Assembly (NCBI RefSeq): GCF_000720135.1
Contig: NZ_JOIU01000027.1
Coordinates: 62,001 to 126,000, forward strand
DNA length: 64,000 bases
Direction: 5' to 3'
From: Streptomyces sp. NRRL S-1022
Lineage (GTDB): Bacteria > Actinomycetota > Actinomycetes > Streptomycetales > Streptomycetaceae
This document shows, piece by piece, positions 9,228-18,023 of the stretch (its first letter is position 1; each line of letters begins with the position of its first letter). The notes under the pieces are model-generated. The model was given only the letters and a program-made list of their open reading frames with translations. It did not search any database and was not told the DNA's origin. Made by a program: the position numbers and the translations under genes.

Positions 9228-10631
9228 TTAAGGGAGAGATCGGGGCCGGTTAAAGGTCGAGACCAATTTGCCCGGTCGGCGTCTTCGCGGCACCCCCCGC
9301 CGTCCGCGCCCCACCGGCCCCCGCGCGTCCAGCTGGAACCAGATCCGCACCTCCGTGCCGCCCAGCACCGAGGCGCCGATGCGGACGTCCCCGCCGGTGG
9401 ACTCGGCGAGCCGGCGCACGATGTCCAGGCCGAGGCCGGTGGAGCCGGTGGTACCGGAGCCCCGGCCGCGGGCCATCGCCGCCTCGGGGTCGGGTATGCC
9501 GGGGCCCGCGTCGGAGACGAGCACGATCACCGCGTCCTCGCCGTTGTGCACGTCGACCGCGAAGGCGGTGCCCTCGGGGGTGTGCCGGAAGACGTTGCCG
9601 AGCAGGGCGTCGAGGGCGGCGGCCAGGTCGGCGCGGGCCACGGGTGTGCGCACCGGCCGGTCCACGCCGGCCACCCGCCACTTGCGGCCCTCGTCCTCGG
9701 CGAGCGCGGACCAGAACTCCATGCGCTCGCGCACCACTTCGGCCGCGTCGCACCCGGCGCCGGGCCCGGCGGCGGCCGTCTGCGGCTTGGCCTCCCGGGC
9801 GGTGCGGATGATGGTGTCGACCTCGCGTTCCAGCTGGGCGACGGCGGCACGGGTCTGCTCGGCGGCCGTCCCGGCGCCGAGGGAGGCCGCGTTCAGCCGG
9901 AGGACGGTGAGCGGGGTGCGCAGCCGGTGCGAGAGGTCGGCGGCCAGTTCCCGCTCGTTGGCGAGGAGCTGCACGACCTGGTCGGCCATGGAGTTGAACG
10001 CGACGGCGGCGAGCCGGAGTTCGGTCGGGCCCTCCTCCCGCACCCGGGCGCCCAGCCTGCCCTCGCCCAGTTCGTGCGCGCCCTCGACCAGCCGCCGGGC
10101 GGGCCGCACCATCCGCACCCCGAGCCGGTCGGCGACGGCCACCGAACCGACGATCAGCGCGAGGCCGACGGCCGCGAGCACCGCCCAGGCCGTACCGACA
10201 CCGTGGCTCATCTCGGACTCGGGGACGTACACCTCGACCACGGCGATGGTGCCGGAGCCGAGCGCGACCGGCTGGAGCAGGGTGGAGCCGCCGGGGACGG
10301 TGGTGGTCGAGGCGCGGCCCAGTCTCCGTACGGCCTGGATGTCGCGGGCGGCGGCGCGCTGCCGGCCGAGGTCGAGCGCGCTCCGGCCGCCGTCGGCGGG
10401 CAGGTGGACGGCCATTCCGGAGTCGGCGCCGGCCGAGGCCACCACCCGCTCCAGCTCGTCCCGGTCGGTGGTGATGGACAGCGCGGGCGCGACCGCGGCG
10501 GCCTGCCGCTCGGCGTTCGAGAAGGCGCGGTCGCGGGCCATCTCCTTGACGACCAGGCCGAGCGGGACGGCGAAGGCGACCACGACCATCGTGGTGACCG
10601 CCAGGCAGACCTTGACCAGGGCCCACCTCAT
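9228..10631 (-). CDS. Two-component sensor histidine kinase
   Basis: 467 residues. One N-terminal membrane helix (about 3-28), an extracytoplasmic sensor of about 110 residues, a second helix (about 147-167), a HAMP region (VRPARRLVEGAHELG), then the DHp domain with phospho-acceptor H235 in LSHRLRTPLTVL. The HATPase domain shows the N box GNVFRHTPEG, G1 VSDAGPGIP and G2 GSTGLGLDIV. The start ATG at 10631 overlaps the stop of the upstream response regulator (ATGA). The signal is unknown. The last codons contain the DasR-like site that precedes the chitinase. Confidence 0.92.
   Translation of the reverse strand: MRWALVKVCLAVTTMVVVAFAVPLGLVVKEMARDRAFSNAERQAAAVAPALSITTDRDELERVVASAGADSGMAVHLPADGGRSALDLGRQRAAARDIQAVRRLGRASTTTVPGGSTLLQPVALGSGTIAVVEVYVPESEMSHGVGTAWAVLAAVGLALIVGSVAVADRLGVRMVRPARRLVEGAHELGEGRLGARVREEGPTELRLAAVAFNSMADQVVQLLANERELAADLSHRLRTPLTVLRLNAASLGAGTAAEQTRAAVAQLEREVDTIIRTAREAKPQTAAAGPGAGCDAAEVVRERMEFWSALAEDEGRKWRVAGVDRPVRTPVARADLAAALDALLGNVFRHTPEGTAFAVDVHNGEDAVIVLVSDAGPGIPDPEAAMARGRGSGTTGSTGLGLDIVRRLAESTGGDVRIGASVLGGTEVRIWFQLDARGPVGRGRRGVPRRRRPGKLVSTFNRPRSLP
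9252..9267. promoter_or_regulatory. DasR-like (dre) site upstream of chitinase
   Basis: AAAGGTCGAGACCAAT carries the GGTCTAGACC core with one mismatch (9 of 10) and the following A. It lies inside the 3' end of the kinase gene, about 135 nt before the chitinase start. DasR controls most Streptomyces chitinases. A better match sits before the LPMO gene in this window. Confidence 0.55.
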
Positions 10632-11347
10632 CCCGGGACCTGCCCGTCGGCCGGTGAGTCCGCGGGCGGTTCGAGCTTCACGCCGACGCCGCGCAGGGTG
10701 TGCAGATAGCGCGGCCGGGCGGCCGTCTCCCCCAGTTTCCGGCGCAGCCAGGACAGATGGACGTCGATGGTCTGGTCGTCGCCGTAGGACTGCTGCCAGA
10801 CCTCGGCGAGGAGTTCCCTGCGCGGGACGACGACCCCGGGGCGGCCGGCCAGGAAGGCGAGCAGGTCGAACTCCCGGCGGGTCAGGTCGAGCCGGACGCC
10901 GTCCAACGCGGCCTGACGGCGCAGCGGGTCGACGGTCAGGCCGCCGACCCGCAGGACGGCCGGGGGCGGGGCCTCCGCGCCGGCGGAGCGGGCCCGCCTC
11001 AGCACGGCCGCGATCCGGGCGGAGAGGTGCTCGACGGAGAAGGGCTTGGTGAGGTAGTCGTCCGCCCCCGCGTTCAGCAGCCGGACGACCTCCGTCTCGT
11101 CGTCCCGGGCGGTGGCGATGATGACGGGCACGTCGGTGATGCCGCGGAGCATCTTCAGGGCCTCGGAGCCGTCCAGGTCGGGCAGTCCGAGGTCCAGGAT
11201 GACGAGGTCGAAGCGGAAATGGGCGACCTCGCGCAGCGCCTCCAGTGCCGTACCGACGCTGCGCACGGTGTGTGCGGCGTCGGTCAGATGCCGGATGAGC
11301 GCCGAGCGTACGAACTGGTCGTCCTCGACCACGAGCACACTTGCCAT
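10628..11347 (-). CDS. OmpR/PhoB-family response regulator
   Basis: 239 residues. Receiver domain 1-120 with acidic pocket E8/D9/D10, phosphorylation site D52 (LVILDLGLPD), and the conserved Thr (ATARDD) and Lys (TKPF). The C-terminal winged helix spans about 140-228 (TRREFDLLAFLA, DQTIDVHLSWLRRKLG). The start at 11347 gives MASVLVVEDD. Several in-frame codons upstream were not chosen because they precede the conserved receiver start. Co-transcribed with the kinase, with a four-base overlap. Confidence 0.94.
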   Translation of the reverse strand: MASVLVVEDDQFVRSALIRHLTDAAHTVRSVGTALEALREVAHFRFDLVILDLGLPDLDGSEALKMLRGITDVPVIIATARDDETEVVRLLNAGADDYLTKPFSVEHLSARIAAVLRRARSAGAEAPPPAVLRVGGLTVDPLRRQAALDGVRLDLTRREFDLLAFLAGRPGVVVPRRELLAEVWQQSYGDDQTIDVHLSWLRRKLGETAARPRYLHTLRGVGVKLEPPADSPADGQVPG

Positions 11348-11445
11348 GCGCCGCACCGTACGCCATGCGGACGGCCCGGGCGGGAGCCTGTGGACAACCC
11401 GGCGCATGTGCACACGGCGGTACCGCTGGGGCAGTATGGCCCGCG

Positions 11446-11958
11446 ATGCGCAGAGGACTCGTACACGTACTGGCGTGGCTGTTCGCGACGGGAGCGGCGG
11501 CCACGCTGTCGTGGTGGGGTGTGCACGCGGTGATGGCGGGGACGGCGTACGATCCGCCGCGCGCCCTGCCGGTGACGGCGGCCGACAGGGACGCCCGGGA
11601 GGTGCGGCCCGCGTCCCGGACGCCCTCTGCCTCTCCGACCCCGTCGCAGGCGCGCCCGGCCCGGCCGGCGCCCACGCCGACGCGCACCCCGGCCCGTACC
11701 CCGTCCCCCTCGCCCACCGCCACCGCCACCGCCACCGGCCGGGTCAGGGCCTACGACACCGACGGCGGCCGGGCGGTGTTCGACCTTGGTCCGGCCGACG
11801 CGACGCTGGTCTCGGCGACGCCCGGGACCGGCTGGGGGATGCAGGTGTGGAAGACGGAGAGCTGGATCCGGGTGGAGTTCAGCCGGGGCGCGGACCGGGT
11901 GTCGGTGTTCTGCACCTGGCACGACGGGCCACCGCGGGTGGAGGTGGGCACGTACTGA
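11446..11958 (+). CDS. Membrane-anchored or secreted protein of unknown function
   Basis: 170 residues, divergent from the two-component system. It starts MRRGLVHVLAWLF and has one hydrophobic segment (about 5-30). A long Pro/Thr/Ser-rich linker (about 55-100, with PTPTRTPARTPSPSPTATATA) follows. The final 65 residues form a small domain with several Trp residues and one Cys. It may be an extracellular partner of the adjacent kinase, judged only by position. I do not recognise the family. Confidence 0.7.
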   Translation: MRRGLVHVLAWLFATGAAATLSWWGVHAVMAGTAYDPPRALPVTAADRDAREVRPASRTPSASPTPSQARPARPAPTPTRTPARTPSPSPTATATATGRVRAYDTDGGRAVFDLGPADATLVSATPGTGWGMQVWKTESWIRVEFSRGADRVSVFCTWHDGPPRVEVGTY

Positions 11959-12054
11959 CTCCGCGGCGCCCCGGCGCACCGGCCTGCCGCCCCGGCAGGG
12001 CGATCGTTCGCGGCGGTCCGTGGTCGCGGCGGCGACCGGTCCGCGGCCGGGGCC

Positions 12055-12921
12055 CTAGCCGAACACCGAGGGCGGCGGGGCCGGGGAGGCCACCGCGGTC
12101 TCGTCCGTCACGGGCAGGGCGCCACCGGTGAAGTCGGTGAGCTGCCTGCCGTGTTCGACCCGTCCGGGGTGCGGGTCGGAGGCGGCGCGGCGGGTGAGGT
12201 CGGCGAGCGGCAGCGGGGCGTCGGCGGCGACCAGGATCGCGTTGCCGAAGCGCTTGCCGCGCAGCACGGCCGCGTCGGCGATCAGCGCGAGTTCGCCGAA
12301 CCGGGCCGCGGCGGTGGCGATCTGCCCGCGCAGGTGCGCGAGCGGCGGACCGTCGGCCAGGTTGGCCGCGTAGACACCGGAGGGCTTCAGGGCGCGGCGG
12401 ACCTCGTCCAGGAACTCGGTGGAGGTGAGGTGGGCGGGGGTGCGGGCGCCGCCGAACACGTCCGCGACGACCAGGTCGGCCCAGCCGTCCGGCACCTTGG
12501 CCAGGCCCGCGCGCGCGTCGACGGCACGCACCCGGACCCGCGCGTTCGGGTCCAGCGGCAGCTCGCGGCGGACCAGGTCGACCAGCCGCGCGTCCCGCTC
12601 CACGACCTGCTGGGTGGAGCGGGGACGGGTCGCGGCGACGTACCGTGCGAGGGTGAACGCGCCGCCGCCGAGGTGCACGGCGTGCACGGGTCTGCCGGGC
12701 GGGGCGACGAGGTCGATGACATGGCCGAGGCGGCGCTGGTACTCGAAGGAGAGGTGGGCCGGGTCGTCGAGGTCGACGTGCGACTGGGGCGCCCCGTCGA
12801 TCAGCAGCGTCCAGGCCCGGCCGCGGTCCGGGTCGGGCACGAGCCGCGCGGTCCCGCCGTCGACCGGTTCCTCGACGACGGCGGCGGCCGGTCTGCGCCG
12901 CGTGTTCCTGGACCTGCCCAT
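12055..12921 (-). CDS. Spermidine synthase-like methyltransferase-fold protein
   Basis: 288 residues. The Rossmann nucleotide-binding start is VHAVHLGGGAFTLARY (about 85-100), followed by the acidic VVERDARLVDLVR strand and the VVADVFGGARTPAHL segment that replaces the catalytic region of polyamine synthases. This matches the stand-alone spermidine synthase-like proteins common in actinobacteria. Whether it makes polyamines is doubtful, because the aspartate-rich substrate motif is not obvious. It is encoded convergently with the secreted protein upstream. Confidence 0.8.
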   Translation of the reverse strand: MGRSRNTRRRPAAAVVEEPVDGGTARLVPDPDRGRAWTLLIDGAPQSHVDLDDPAHLSFEYQRRLGHVIDLVAPPGRPVHAVHLGGGAFTLARYVAATRPRSTQQVVERDARLVDLVRRELPLDPNARVRVRAVDARAGLAKVPDGWADLVVADVFGGARTPAHLTSTEFLDEVRRALKPSGVYAANLADGPPLAHLRGQIATAAARFGELALIADAAVLRGKRFGNAILVAADAPLPLADLTRRAASDPHPGRVEHGRQLTDFTGGALPVTDETAVASPAPPPSVFG

Positions 12922-12969
12922 GGGGCCATTTTCGCAGCTGCCGCGAGCGGTCGCGGCCGCGGGCGGGCG

Positions 12970-13377
12970 TCAGCGGCAGTTGTCGGCGGCCTCGATCAGG
13001 CGGGCCGCCTCGCCCAGCGCCCGGCGCAGCACCACCGGGTCGGTGGCGAGGTAGGCCTCGCCGGGCGGCAGCAGCCAGTCGGAGCCCTCCACCGGCGGCT
13101 CGGGGGCCAGCCGCAGCCCGCGGCCGTCCGTCTCGGTGCAGGTGCTGCCGGGCATGTCCCAGCCGGCGGCCGTACCGGCCGGCACCAGGAAGCCGAGGGT
13201 GCCGCAGCCGTCGTCGTGCAGCACGGGTCCCACCGCGTCCGCGGCTCCCCGCCGCAGGATGTCGACCGCCTCCAGCCCCTGCCGGGTCGGCACCGTCACG
13301 AGGTCGCACGCCGCGTTACGCACCGCGCATGACAACGACGGCGACGTACACGGTTCGTTGCTCTGGCTGGTCTCCAT
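12970..13377 (-). CDS. Conserved Streptomyces protein, unknown function
   Basis: 135 residues starting METSQSNEPC. The ATG at 13377 has a GGAGG ribosome site 5 nt upstream, and the longer in-frame start at 13437 lacks one. The protein has five Cys and a conserved-looking block CGTLGFLVPAGTAAGWDMPGS, then WLLPPGEAYLATDP. The style recalls the small proteins annotated in streptomycetes as primase/polymerase N-terminal-like, but no catalytic residues are evident and I do not assign that activity. Divergent from the NsdA-like gene. Confidence 0.7.
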   Translation of the reverse strand: METSQSNEPCTSPSLSCAVRNAACDLVTVPTRQGLEAVDILRRGAADAVGPVLHDDGCGTLGFLVPAGTAAGWDMPGSTCTETDGRGLRLAPEPPVEGSDWLLPPGEAYLATDPVVLRRALGEAARLIEAADNCR

Positions 13378-13643
13378 GCCGGCCTCCACCACACAGCCCT
13401 GTTGCGGTCCATGGGGTTCAACGCGTGAGCGCGTCAACGGCTACGGCACAAGTGCGCCGCAAAGGATGGCACTTCATGGCAGATCGTGGATGAGATATCC
13501 GGTTTGTAGCCAAACACCGCGTGGCGCGACCTTCACAACAGGTACGTTCATGCCCGCCGGAACCAGGGCATCACACGGGCGACTCGTCCCGAAATCATCC
13601 CGGTCCCGGCATGGTTCGACGGTTCGCACGAGAGGACCCGGCC

Positions 13644-15146
13644 ATGGCGTCGTCAACCGTGACCTCGTCACAGCCCGAACGACCAGCCCGGCCGAACCTC
13701 GCCTTCCGGCAGCTGCGCGGCCGGCGCTCACCGGCCGAGTTCGCGGCGCTGGTGCGGCGGGCGGCCCGGGAGATCGGTGAGCGGGTGAGCTGTGACGCGC
13801 GCTACATCGGCCGGGTCGAGGCCGGCGAGATCCGCTGCCCCAACTACGCGTACGAACGGGTGTTCCTGCACATGTTCCCCGGCCGCACCCTCACCGACCT
13901 CGGCTTCGCCCCCCGCTCGTCCGTCCGCGGCCGCACGGCGCGGACGGACGTGGAGGCGCCGCAGCCGCGCACCGCGGACGCGGCGCCCGGTGAGTCACGC
14001 GCGGCCGGGGAGCCGTATGACTCCCACGACACGCAGGGCAGGCACGATCCGCTGGAACCGCACGAACGGTACGAACCGCACGAACCGCACGAACCCTGTG
14101 CGGAAGACCCCCTGAACCACGAGGAGAGCGACGTGCTGCGTCGCGCATTCATGACCGGCGGAGGCGCCACGGTGGCCGCCGCCACACTGGCCCCGCTGGG
14201 GCTCGCCACCGGCGCCGCGGCGGCCGGACGGCCGCCACGGCGGGTCGGAACCCCCGAGGCGACGGCACTGGAGGAGGCCGTCCGCCGGATCCGGCTGCTC
14301 GACGACCGGCACGGCGCGGACGGCCTGTACCGGCGCGCGGCCGCCCCGCTGCGCGCCGCCTACGCGCTGCTCGACGCCGGCGCGACCCGGCAGACCACCG
14401 CCGACCGGCTGCACGCGGGCGCCGGTGAACTCGCCATCTCCGTGGGCTGGCTGGCCCACGACTCCGGGCGTTTCGACGACGCCCGCTCGCACTACGCGGA
14501 GGCGCTGGCCACCGCCCGCATGACGGGCGACCCGGCCCTGGAGGCGCACGCCTTCTGCAACACCGCGTTCCTGGCCCGGGACGCCGGGCGCCCCCGGGAG
14601 GCGGTCCGGGCCGCGCAGGCCGCGCAGCGCGCCGCCCGGCCGCTCGGCTCCGACCGGCTGATGTCCCTGCTCGCGCTGCGCGAGGCGGGCGGCTGGGCGG
14701 GGCTGGCCGACCGCACCGGCTGCGCGCAGGCGCTGGCCCGCGCGCACGCCCTCTTCGAGCGGGGCCGCTCGGACGCCGACCCCGAGTGGATGAGCTTCTA
14801 CGGGGAGGCCGAGCTGGAGGGACTGGAGGCGCAGTGCTGGTCCACGCTGGGCGACTGGGGGCGGGCGTCCCGGCACGCGCGGCGGGCGGCGCGCCTGCAG
14901 GATCCGCACTTCACCCGCAACATCGCGCTCTACACCGCGGAGCTGGCCGACGACCTCGCCCGCGAGGGCCGTCCCGACGAGGCGGCGGAGGCGGGGCTGC
15001 GGGTACTGTCGTTGCTGGACCAGGTCCAGTCCTCCCGCATCCAGACGATGCTCGCCGGGACCGCGCGGGTGCTGTTGCCGCACCGGCGGGCGTCGGGGGT
15101 GTCGGAGTTCCTGGACCGCCACGCCTCGCTGCCCCGGCGGGTGTAG
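13644..15146 (+). CDS. NsdA-like TPR regulator
   Basis: 500 residues. The N-terminal 90 residues look like a modified helix-turn-helix (LVRRAAREIGERVSCDARYIGRVEAGEIRCPNYAYERVFLHMFPG). A variable acidic/proline-rich spacer contains EPHE repeats. A segment LRRAFMTGGGATVAAATLAPLGLA (about 168-192) follows, then helical TPR-type repeats to the end. This architecture and length match NsdA, a negative regulator of sporulation and antibiotic production in S. coelicolor. The ATG at 13644 has GAGGAC upstream. It could be an NsdA paralogue rather than NsdA itself. Confidence 0.75.
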   Translation: MASSTVTSSQPERPARPNLAFRQLRGRRSPAEFAALVRRAAREIGERVSCDARYIGRVEAGEIRCPNYAYERVFLHMFPGRTLTDLGFAPRSSVRGRTARTDVEAPQPRTADAAPGESRAAGEPYDSHDTQGRHDPLEPHERYEPHEPHEPCAEDPLNHEESDVLRRAFMTGGGATVAAATLAPLGLATGAAAAGRPPRRVGTPEATALEEAVRRIRLLDDRHGADGLYRRAAAPLRAAYALLDAGATRQTTADRLHAGAGELAISVGWLAHDSGRFDDARSHYAEALATARMTGDPALEAHAFCNTAFLARDAGRPREAVRAAQAAQRAARPLGSDRLMSLLALREAGGWAGLADRTGCAQALARAHALFERGRSDADPEWMSFYGEAELEGLEAQCWSTLGDWGRASRHARRAARLQDPHFTRNIALYTAELADDLAREGRPDEAAEAGLRVLSLLDQVQSSRIQTMLAGTARVLLPHRRASGVSEFLDRHASLPRRV

Positions 15147-15156
15147 GGGCGCCCCG

Positions 15157-15753
15157 TCAGCCCGCCAGGTGCCCCAGGTCGTTCCAGCTCTCGATCGCCG
15201 GTTCCCCGTAGGCCCAGCCCAGGACGGACAGCGAGGTCGGGTTCAGCCGGATGCGCGCCGCGAAGTCCAGCGGCAGACCCAGCCACCGCGCGCCGATCGA
15301 CCGCAGGATGTGCCCGTGGGCGAAGACCAGCACGTCGCGGTCGGCCGAGCGGGCCCAGGCGACGACCTCGTCCGCGCGCGCGGTGACCTCGGCGAGGGTC
15401 TCGCCCTGCGGGACCCCGTCCCGCCAGATCAGCCAGCCGGGCCGGACGGCCTGGATCTCGGCCGGGGTCATGCCCTCGTACGCGCCGTAGTCCCACTCCA
15501 TGAGCGTGTCCCACGTCGTGGCGCGGTCGCCGAAACCGGCCAGTTCGCAGGTCTCCCGCGCACGCGACAGCGGGCTGGTGCGCACCTCGGCGTCCGCCAG
15601 CCCGTCCAGCGGCGAGCGGTGCAGCCGCTCGCCGAGCAGCTTGGCCCCGCGCCGCCCCTCCTCCAGCAACGGCACGTCGGTCCTGCCGGTGTGCTTGCCG
15701 GACAGCGACCAGGCCGTCTGTCCGTGCCGGGCCAGCAGGATGCGCGGTGCCAT
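15157..15753 (-). CDS. Histidine phosphatase (phosphoglycerate mutase-like)
   Basis: 198 residues with a full histidine-phosphatase core. The RHG motif is at about 9-11 ([10 protein letters not shown]), Arg follows in [10 protein letters not shown], the acidic [10 protein letters not shown] lies near 87, and the second His is in FAHGHILR. It is cytoplasmic. Substrate unknown, with acid sugar phosphates or nucleotides possible. Convergent with the NsdA-like gene, 10 bp between stops. Confidence 0.9.
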   Translation of the reverse strand: MAPRILLARHGQTAWSLSGKHTGRTDVPLLEEGRRGAKLLGERLHRSPLDGLADAEVRTSPLSRARETCELAGFGDRATTWDTLMEWDYGAYEGMTPAEIQAVRPGWLIWRDGVPQGETLAEVTARADEVVAWARSADRDVLVFAHGHILRSIGARWLGLPLDFAARIRLNPTSLSVLGWAYGEPAIESWNDLGHLAG

Positions 15754-15994
15754 GCGAGACCTCTCCGGTGGGCGAGCGGGTCCGGGAGGCGGAGCCCGGA
15801 ACGAGTGGATGCGGTTCTTCCATCATCGCGCACCCCGATTCCGGGCAACCCGCCGGGCGATCCCGGCGTCTTCGTGGAGGACTGAAAACGCGCCGAAGGA
15901 GTCCGGAGCTCCCCTCATGGGCCGAGTAGGGACACCGTAAAGTGGCACGGTCGCCCGCCGGGGCGCCGTACAGCAGAAGGGGGAGGGCGATCGG

Positions 15995-16939
15995 ATGCCG
16001 CAGACCGAGACACCGGGCACCGAGGTGGTCCCGCGAACCCGGCTGCGCTGGTGGACCGAGCTGCCCCTGATCCTGCTGGTCTACGGCTGTTACTCGGCCG
16101 GCCGGCTGCTCGCGCGCGGTGACGTCGGCAGCGCCGTGGACCACGGCCTGGCGATCCTGCGCGTCGAGAAGGCCCTCCACCTCAACGCCGAGCACCCGCT
16201 CAACCGGCTGTTCACGCGCGAGGCCTGGCTCGGGGTGCCCGCCGACTTCTGGTACGCCTCGCTGCACTACCTGGTCACGCCGGTCGTCCTCGTCTGGCTG
16301 TTCCGGGCCCGCCGCGGGCACTACCGGGCGGCCCGCACCTGGCTGATGTCGTCCACGTTCATCGGTCTGATCGGCTTCACCCTGCTGCCGACCTGCCCGC
16401 CCCGCCTGCTCTCCGCCGGCCACGGCTTCGTGGACACCATGGCCCAGTACAGCTCGTACGGCTGGTGGGGCGGCGAGGCCAGCGCCCCGCGCGGCATGGG
16501 CGGCATGACCAACCAGTACGCGGCGATGCCGAGTCTGCACGTCGGCTGGGCGCTGTGGTGCGGGGTCATGCTGTGGCGGTACGGCGGCACCCGCACGGCG
16601 AAGGTCTTCGGTGTCCTCTACCCGCTGCTCACCGCGATCGTGGTCATGGGCACCGCCAACCACTACTTCCTGGACGCGGCCGCGGGCGTCGCGGTGATGG
16701 GCGTGGGCCTCCTGCTGGCGCCGCGGGTGATGCAGGCCGCGGACCTGGTCCGGGTCCGGCTGTCCCGGAGCACCGCACCGGCCCCGGACGCCACGGTTTC
16801 CCCGATTGTCAGTGCCGGATGCCAGACTTCGGCGGGTGAGCGAATTCCACGGCAGCGCGAGTCGCGGCACGACCCCGCGGCCGGACCGGACGCCTCCCCC
16901 AGCGACGCGGGCGAAGGGACTCCGGCACCGGCTCGCTGA
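15995..16939 (+). CDS. PAP2-family membrane phosphatase (Aur1-like)
   Basis: 314 residues with about six membrane segments. The PAP2 active site is visible as MPSLHVGWA (motif 2) and NHYFLDAAAG (motif 3). The LPTCPPR stretch and overall layout match the inositolphosphotransferase (Aur1/Ipt1-like) branch, which acts on lipid phosphates at the membrane. The ATG at 15995 follows GGGGGAGGG. The last 35 codons, a hydrophilic tail, overlap the start of the next gene in another frame. Confidence 0.88.
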   Translation: MPQTETPGTEVVPRTRLRWWTELPLILLVYGCYSAGRLLARGDVGSAVDHGLAILRVEKALHLNAEHPLNRLFTREAWLGVPADFWYASLHYLVTPVVLVWLFRARRGHYRAARTWLMSSTFIGLIGFTLLPTCPPRLLSAGHGFVDTMAQYSSYGWWGGEASAPRGMGGMTNQYAAMPSLHVGWALWCGVMLWRYGGTRTAKVFGVLYPLLTAIVVMGTANHYFLDAAAGVAVMGVGLLLAPRVMQAADLVRVRLSRSTAPAPDATVSPIVSAGCQTSAGERIPRQRESRHDPAAGPDASPSDAGEGTPAPAR

Positions 16940-18023
16940 GCTGCGCGGTCCCGACGTACCGGCCAAGTCCCTGGACGCCCGTGCCCTCGCCGCCCTCGCC
17001 GCGAATCCGGGGTGCGCGCGGCGGGCGGTGCTGGACGGCGCCGGGGTGGACAAGGCCCGGCTGGCGACCGCGCTGGGCGCGCCGTCCGGCTTCGGGCAGT
17101 CGCAGTTCGCGCTGACCCGGGGCAACGCGTTCGAGACGCGGGTCAAGGCGGACGGCGGCGCGGAGCTGCTGCGGCTGGTGCACGGCCGGCTCGACCCGGG
17201 CGCCGAACCGCCCGCCGGGGCGGCCGTACCCGACCTGAGCGCGCACGGCCCCGAGGGGCGTACGGCCCGTACGGCGCTGGCGCTGCGGGAGGCCGCGCAG
17301 GCCGGCGGCTGGACGCTGCTGGACCATCCGATGCTCGCCCTGGACGTGGCGGGTTCGCCCGCCTTCCTGGAGCCGGACGCGGTGGTGGTGCACCCGGACG
17401 GCAGCTGGTCGGTGGTGGAGATCAAGTCCTTCCCGATGGTGGACGGTTCCGCGGACCCGGCGAAGGTGGGCGCGGCGGCCCGGCAGGCCGCGGTGTACGT
17501 GCTCGCCCTGGAGGAGGTCGCGGCGCGGCTGGATCCCGCACCGCGCGTACGGCACCGGGTGCTGCTGGTGTGCCCGAAGGACTTCTCGAACCTGCCCGCC
17601 GCTTCCGCCGTCGACATCCGCAGGCAGCGTGCCGTCACCGCCCGCCAGCTGGCCCGGCTCACCCGCATCGAGGAACTCGCCGGCGCGCTGCCCGAGGGCA
17701 CCTGCTTCGCGCCCGACCGGCCCGCCGAGGAGCTGACGGCGGCCGTGGAGGCGGTGCCGGCGGCCTACGCGCCCGAGTGCCTGTCCGCCTGCGAACTGGC
17801 CTTCCACTGCCGGGACCGGGCCCGCGCGGCCGGCGCGGTCACCCGCCTCGGCCGGCCCCTGCGGGCCGAACTGGGCGGCCTGGCCACGGTCGAGGAGGTG
17901 CTGGCCGCCGCCCGCGGCGAGAGCGGCGACCCGGACGACCCGGCGGTGGCCGCCCTGCGCAGGGCCGCGGCCCTGCGCGCGGAGGCGCTGGCGGCGGCCG
18001 CGGAGGTGCCCGCGTGTCCCTGA
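16836..18023 (+). CDS. RecB/Cas4-like nuclease with Cys cluster
   Basis: 395 residues. A PD-(D/E)xK nuclease core is suggested by D181 in FLEPDAVVVH, then E195 and K197 in SVVEIKSF. Three clustered cysteines near the C-terminal third (C315, C319, C325 in PECLSACELAFHC), with a fourth such as C290 or C246, suggest an Fe-S cluster as in Cas4 and AddB. GTG 16836 is the most plausible start, since no ATG or GTG occurs in frame soon after. This creates a 104-nt overlap with the PAP2 gene. First gene of a three-gene operon ending in a helicase. No CRISPR genes are nearby, so a Cas role is not supported. Confidence 0.75.
   Translation: MSEFHGSASRGTTPRPDRTPPPATRAKGLRHRLAELRGPDVPAKSLDARALAALAANPGCARRAVLDGAGVDKARLATALGAPSGFGQSQFALTRGNAFETRVKADGGAELLRLVHGRLDPGAEPPAGAAVPDLSAHGPEGRTARTALALREAAQAGGWTLLDHPMLALDVAGSPAFLEPDAVVVHPDGSWSVVEIKSFPMVDGSADPAKVGAAARQAAVYVLALEEVAARLDPAPRVRHRVLLVCPKDFSNLPAASAVDIRRQRAVTARQLARLTRIEELAGALPEGTCFAPDRPAEELTAAVEAVPAAYAPECLSACELAFHCRDRARAAGAVTRLGRPLRAELGGLATVEEVLAAARGESGDPDDPAVAALRRAAALRAEALAAAAEVPACP

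Noticed and set aside
12970..13377. DNA primase/polymerase activity
   Set aside because: Only stylistic resemblance. No catalytic acidic residues can be identified.
16836..18023. Cas4 as part of a CRISPR system
   Set aside because: No array and no other cas genes. Only the fold and Cys cluster resemble Cas4.
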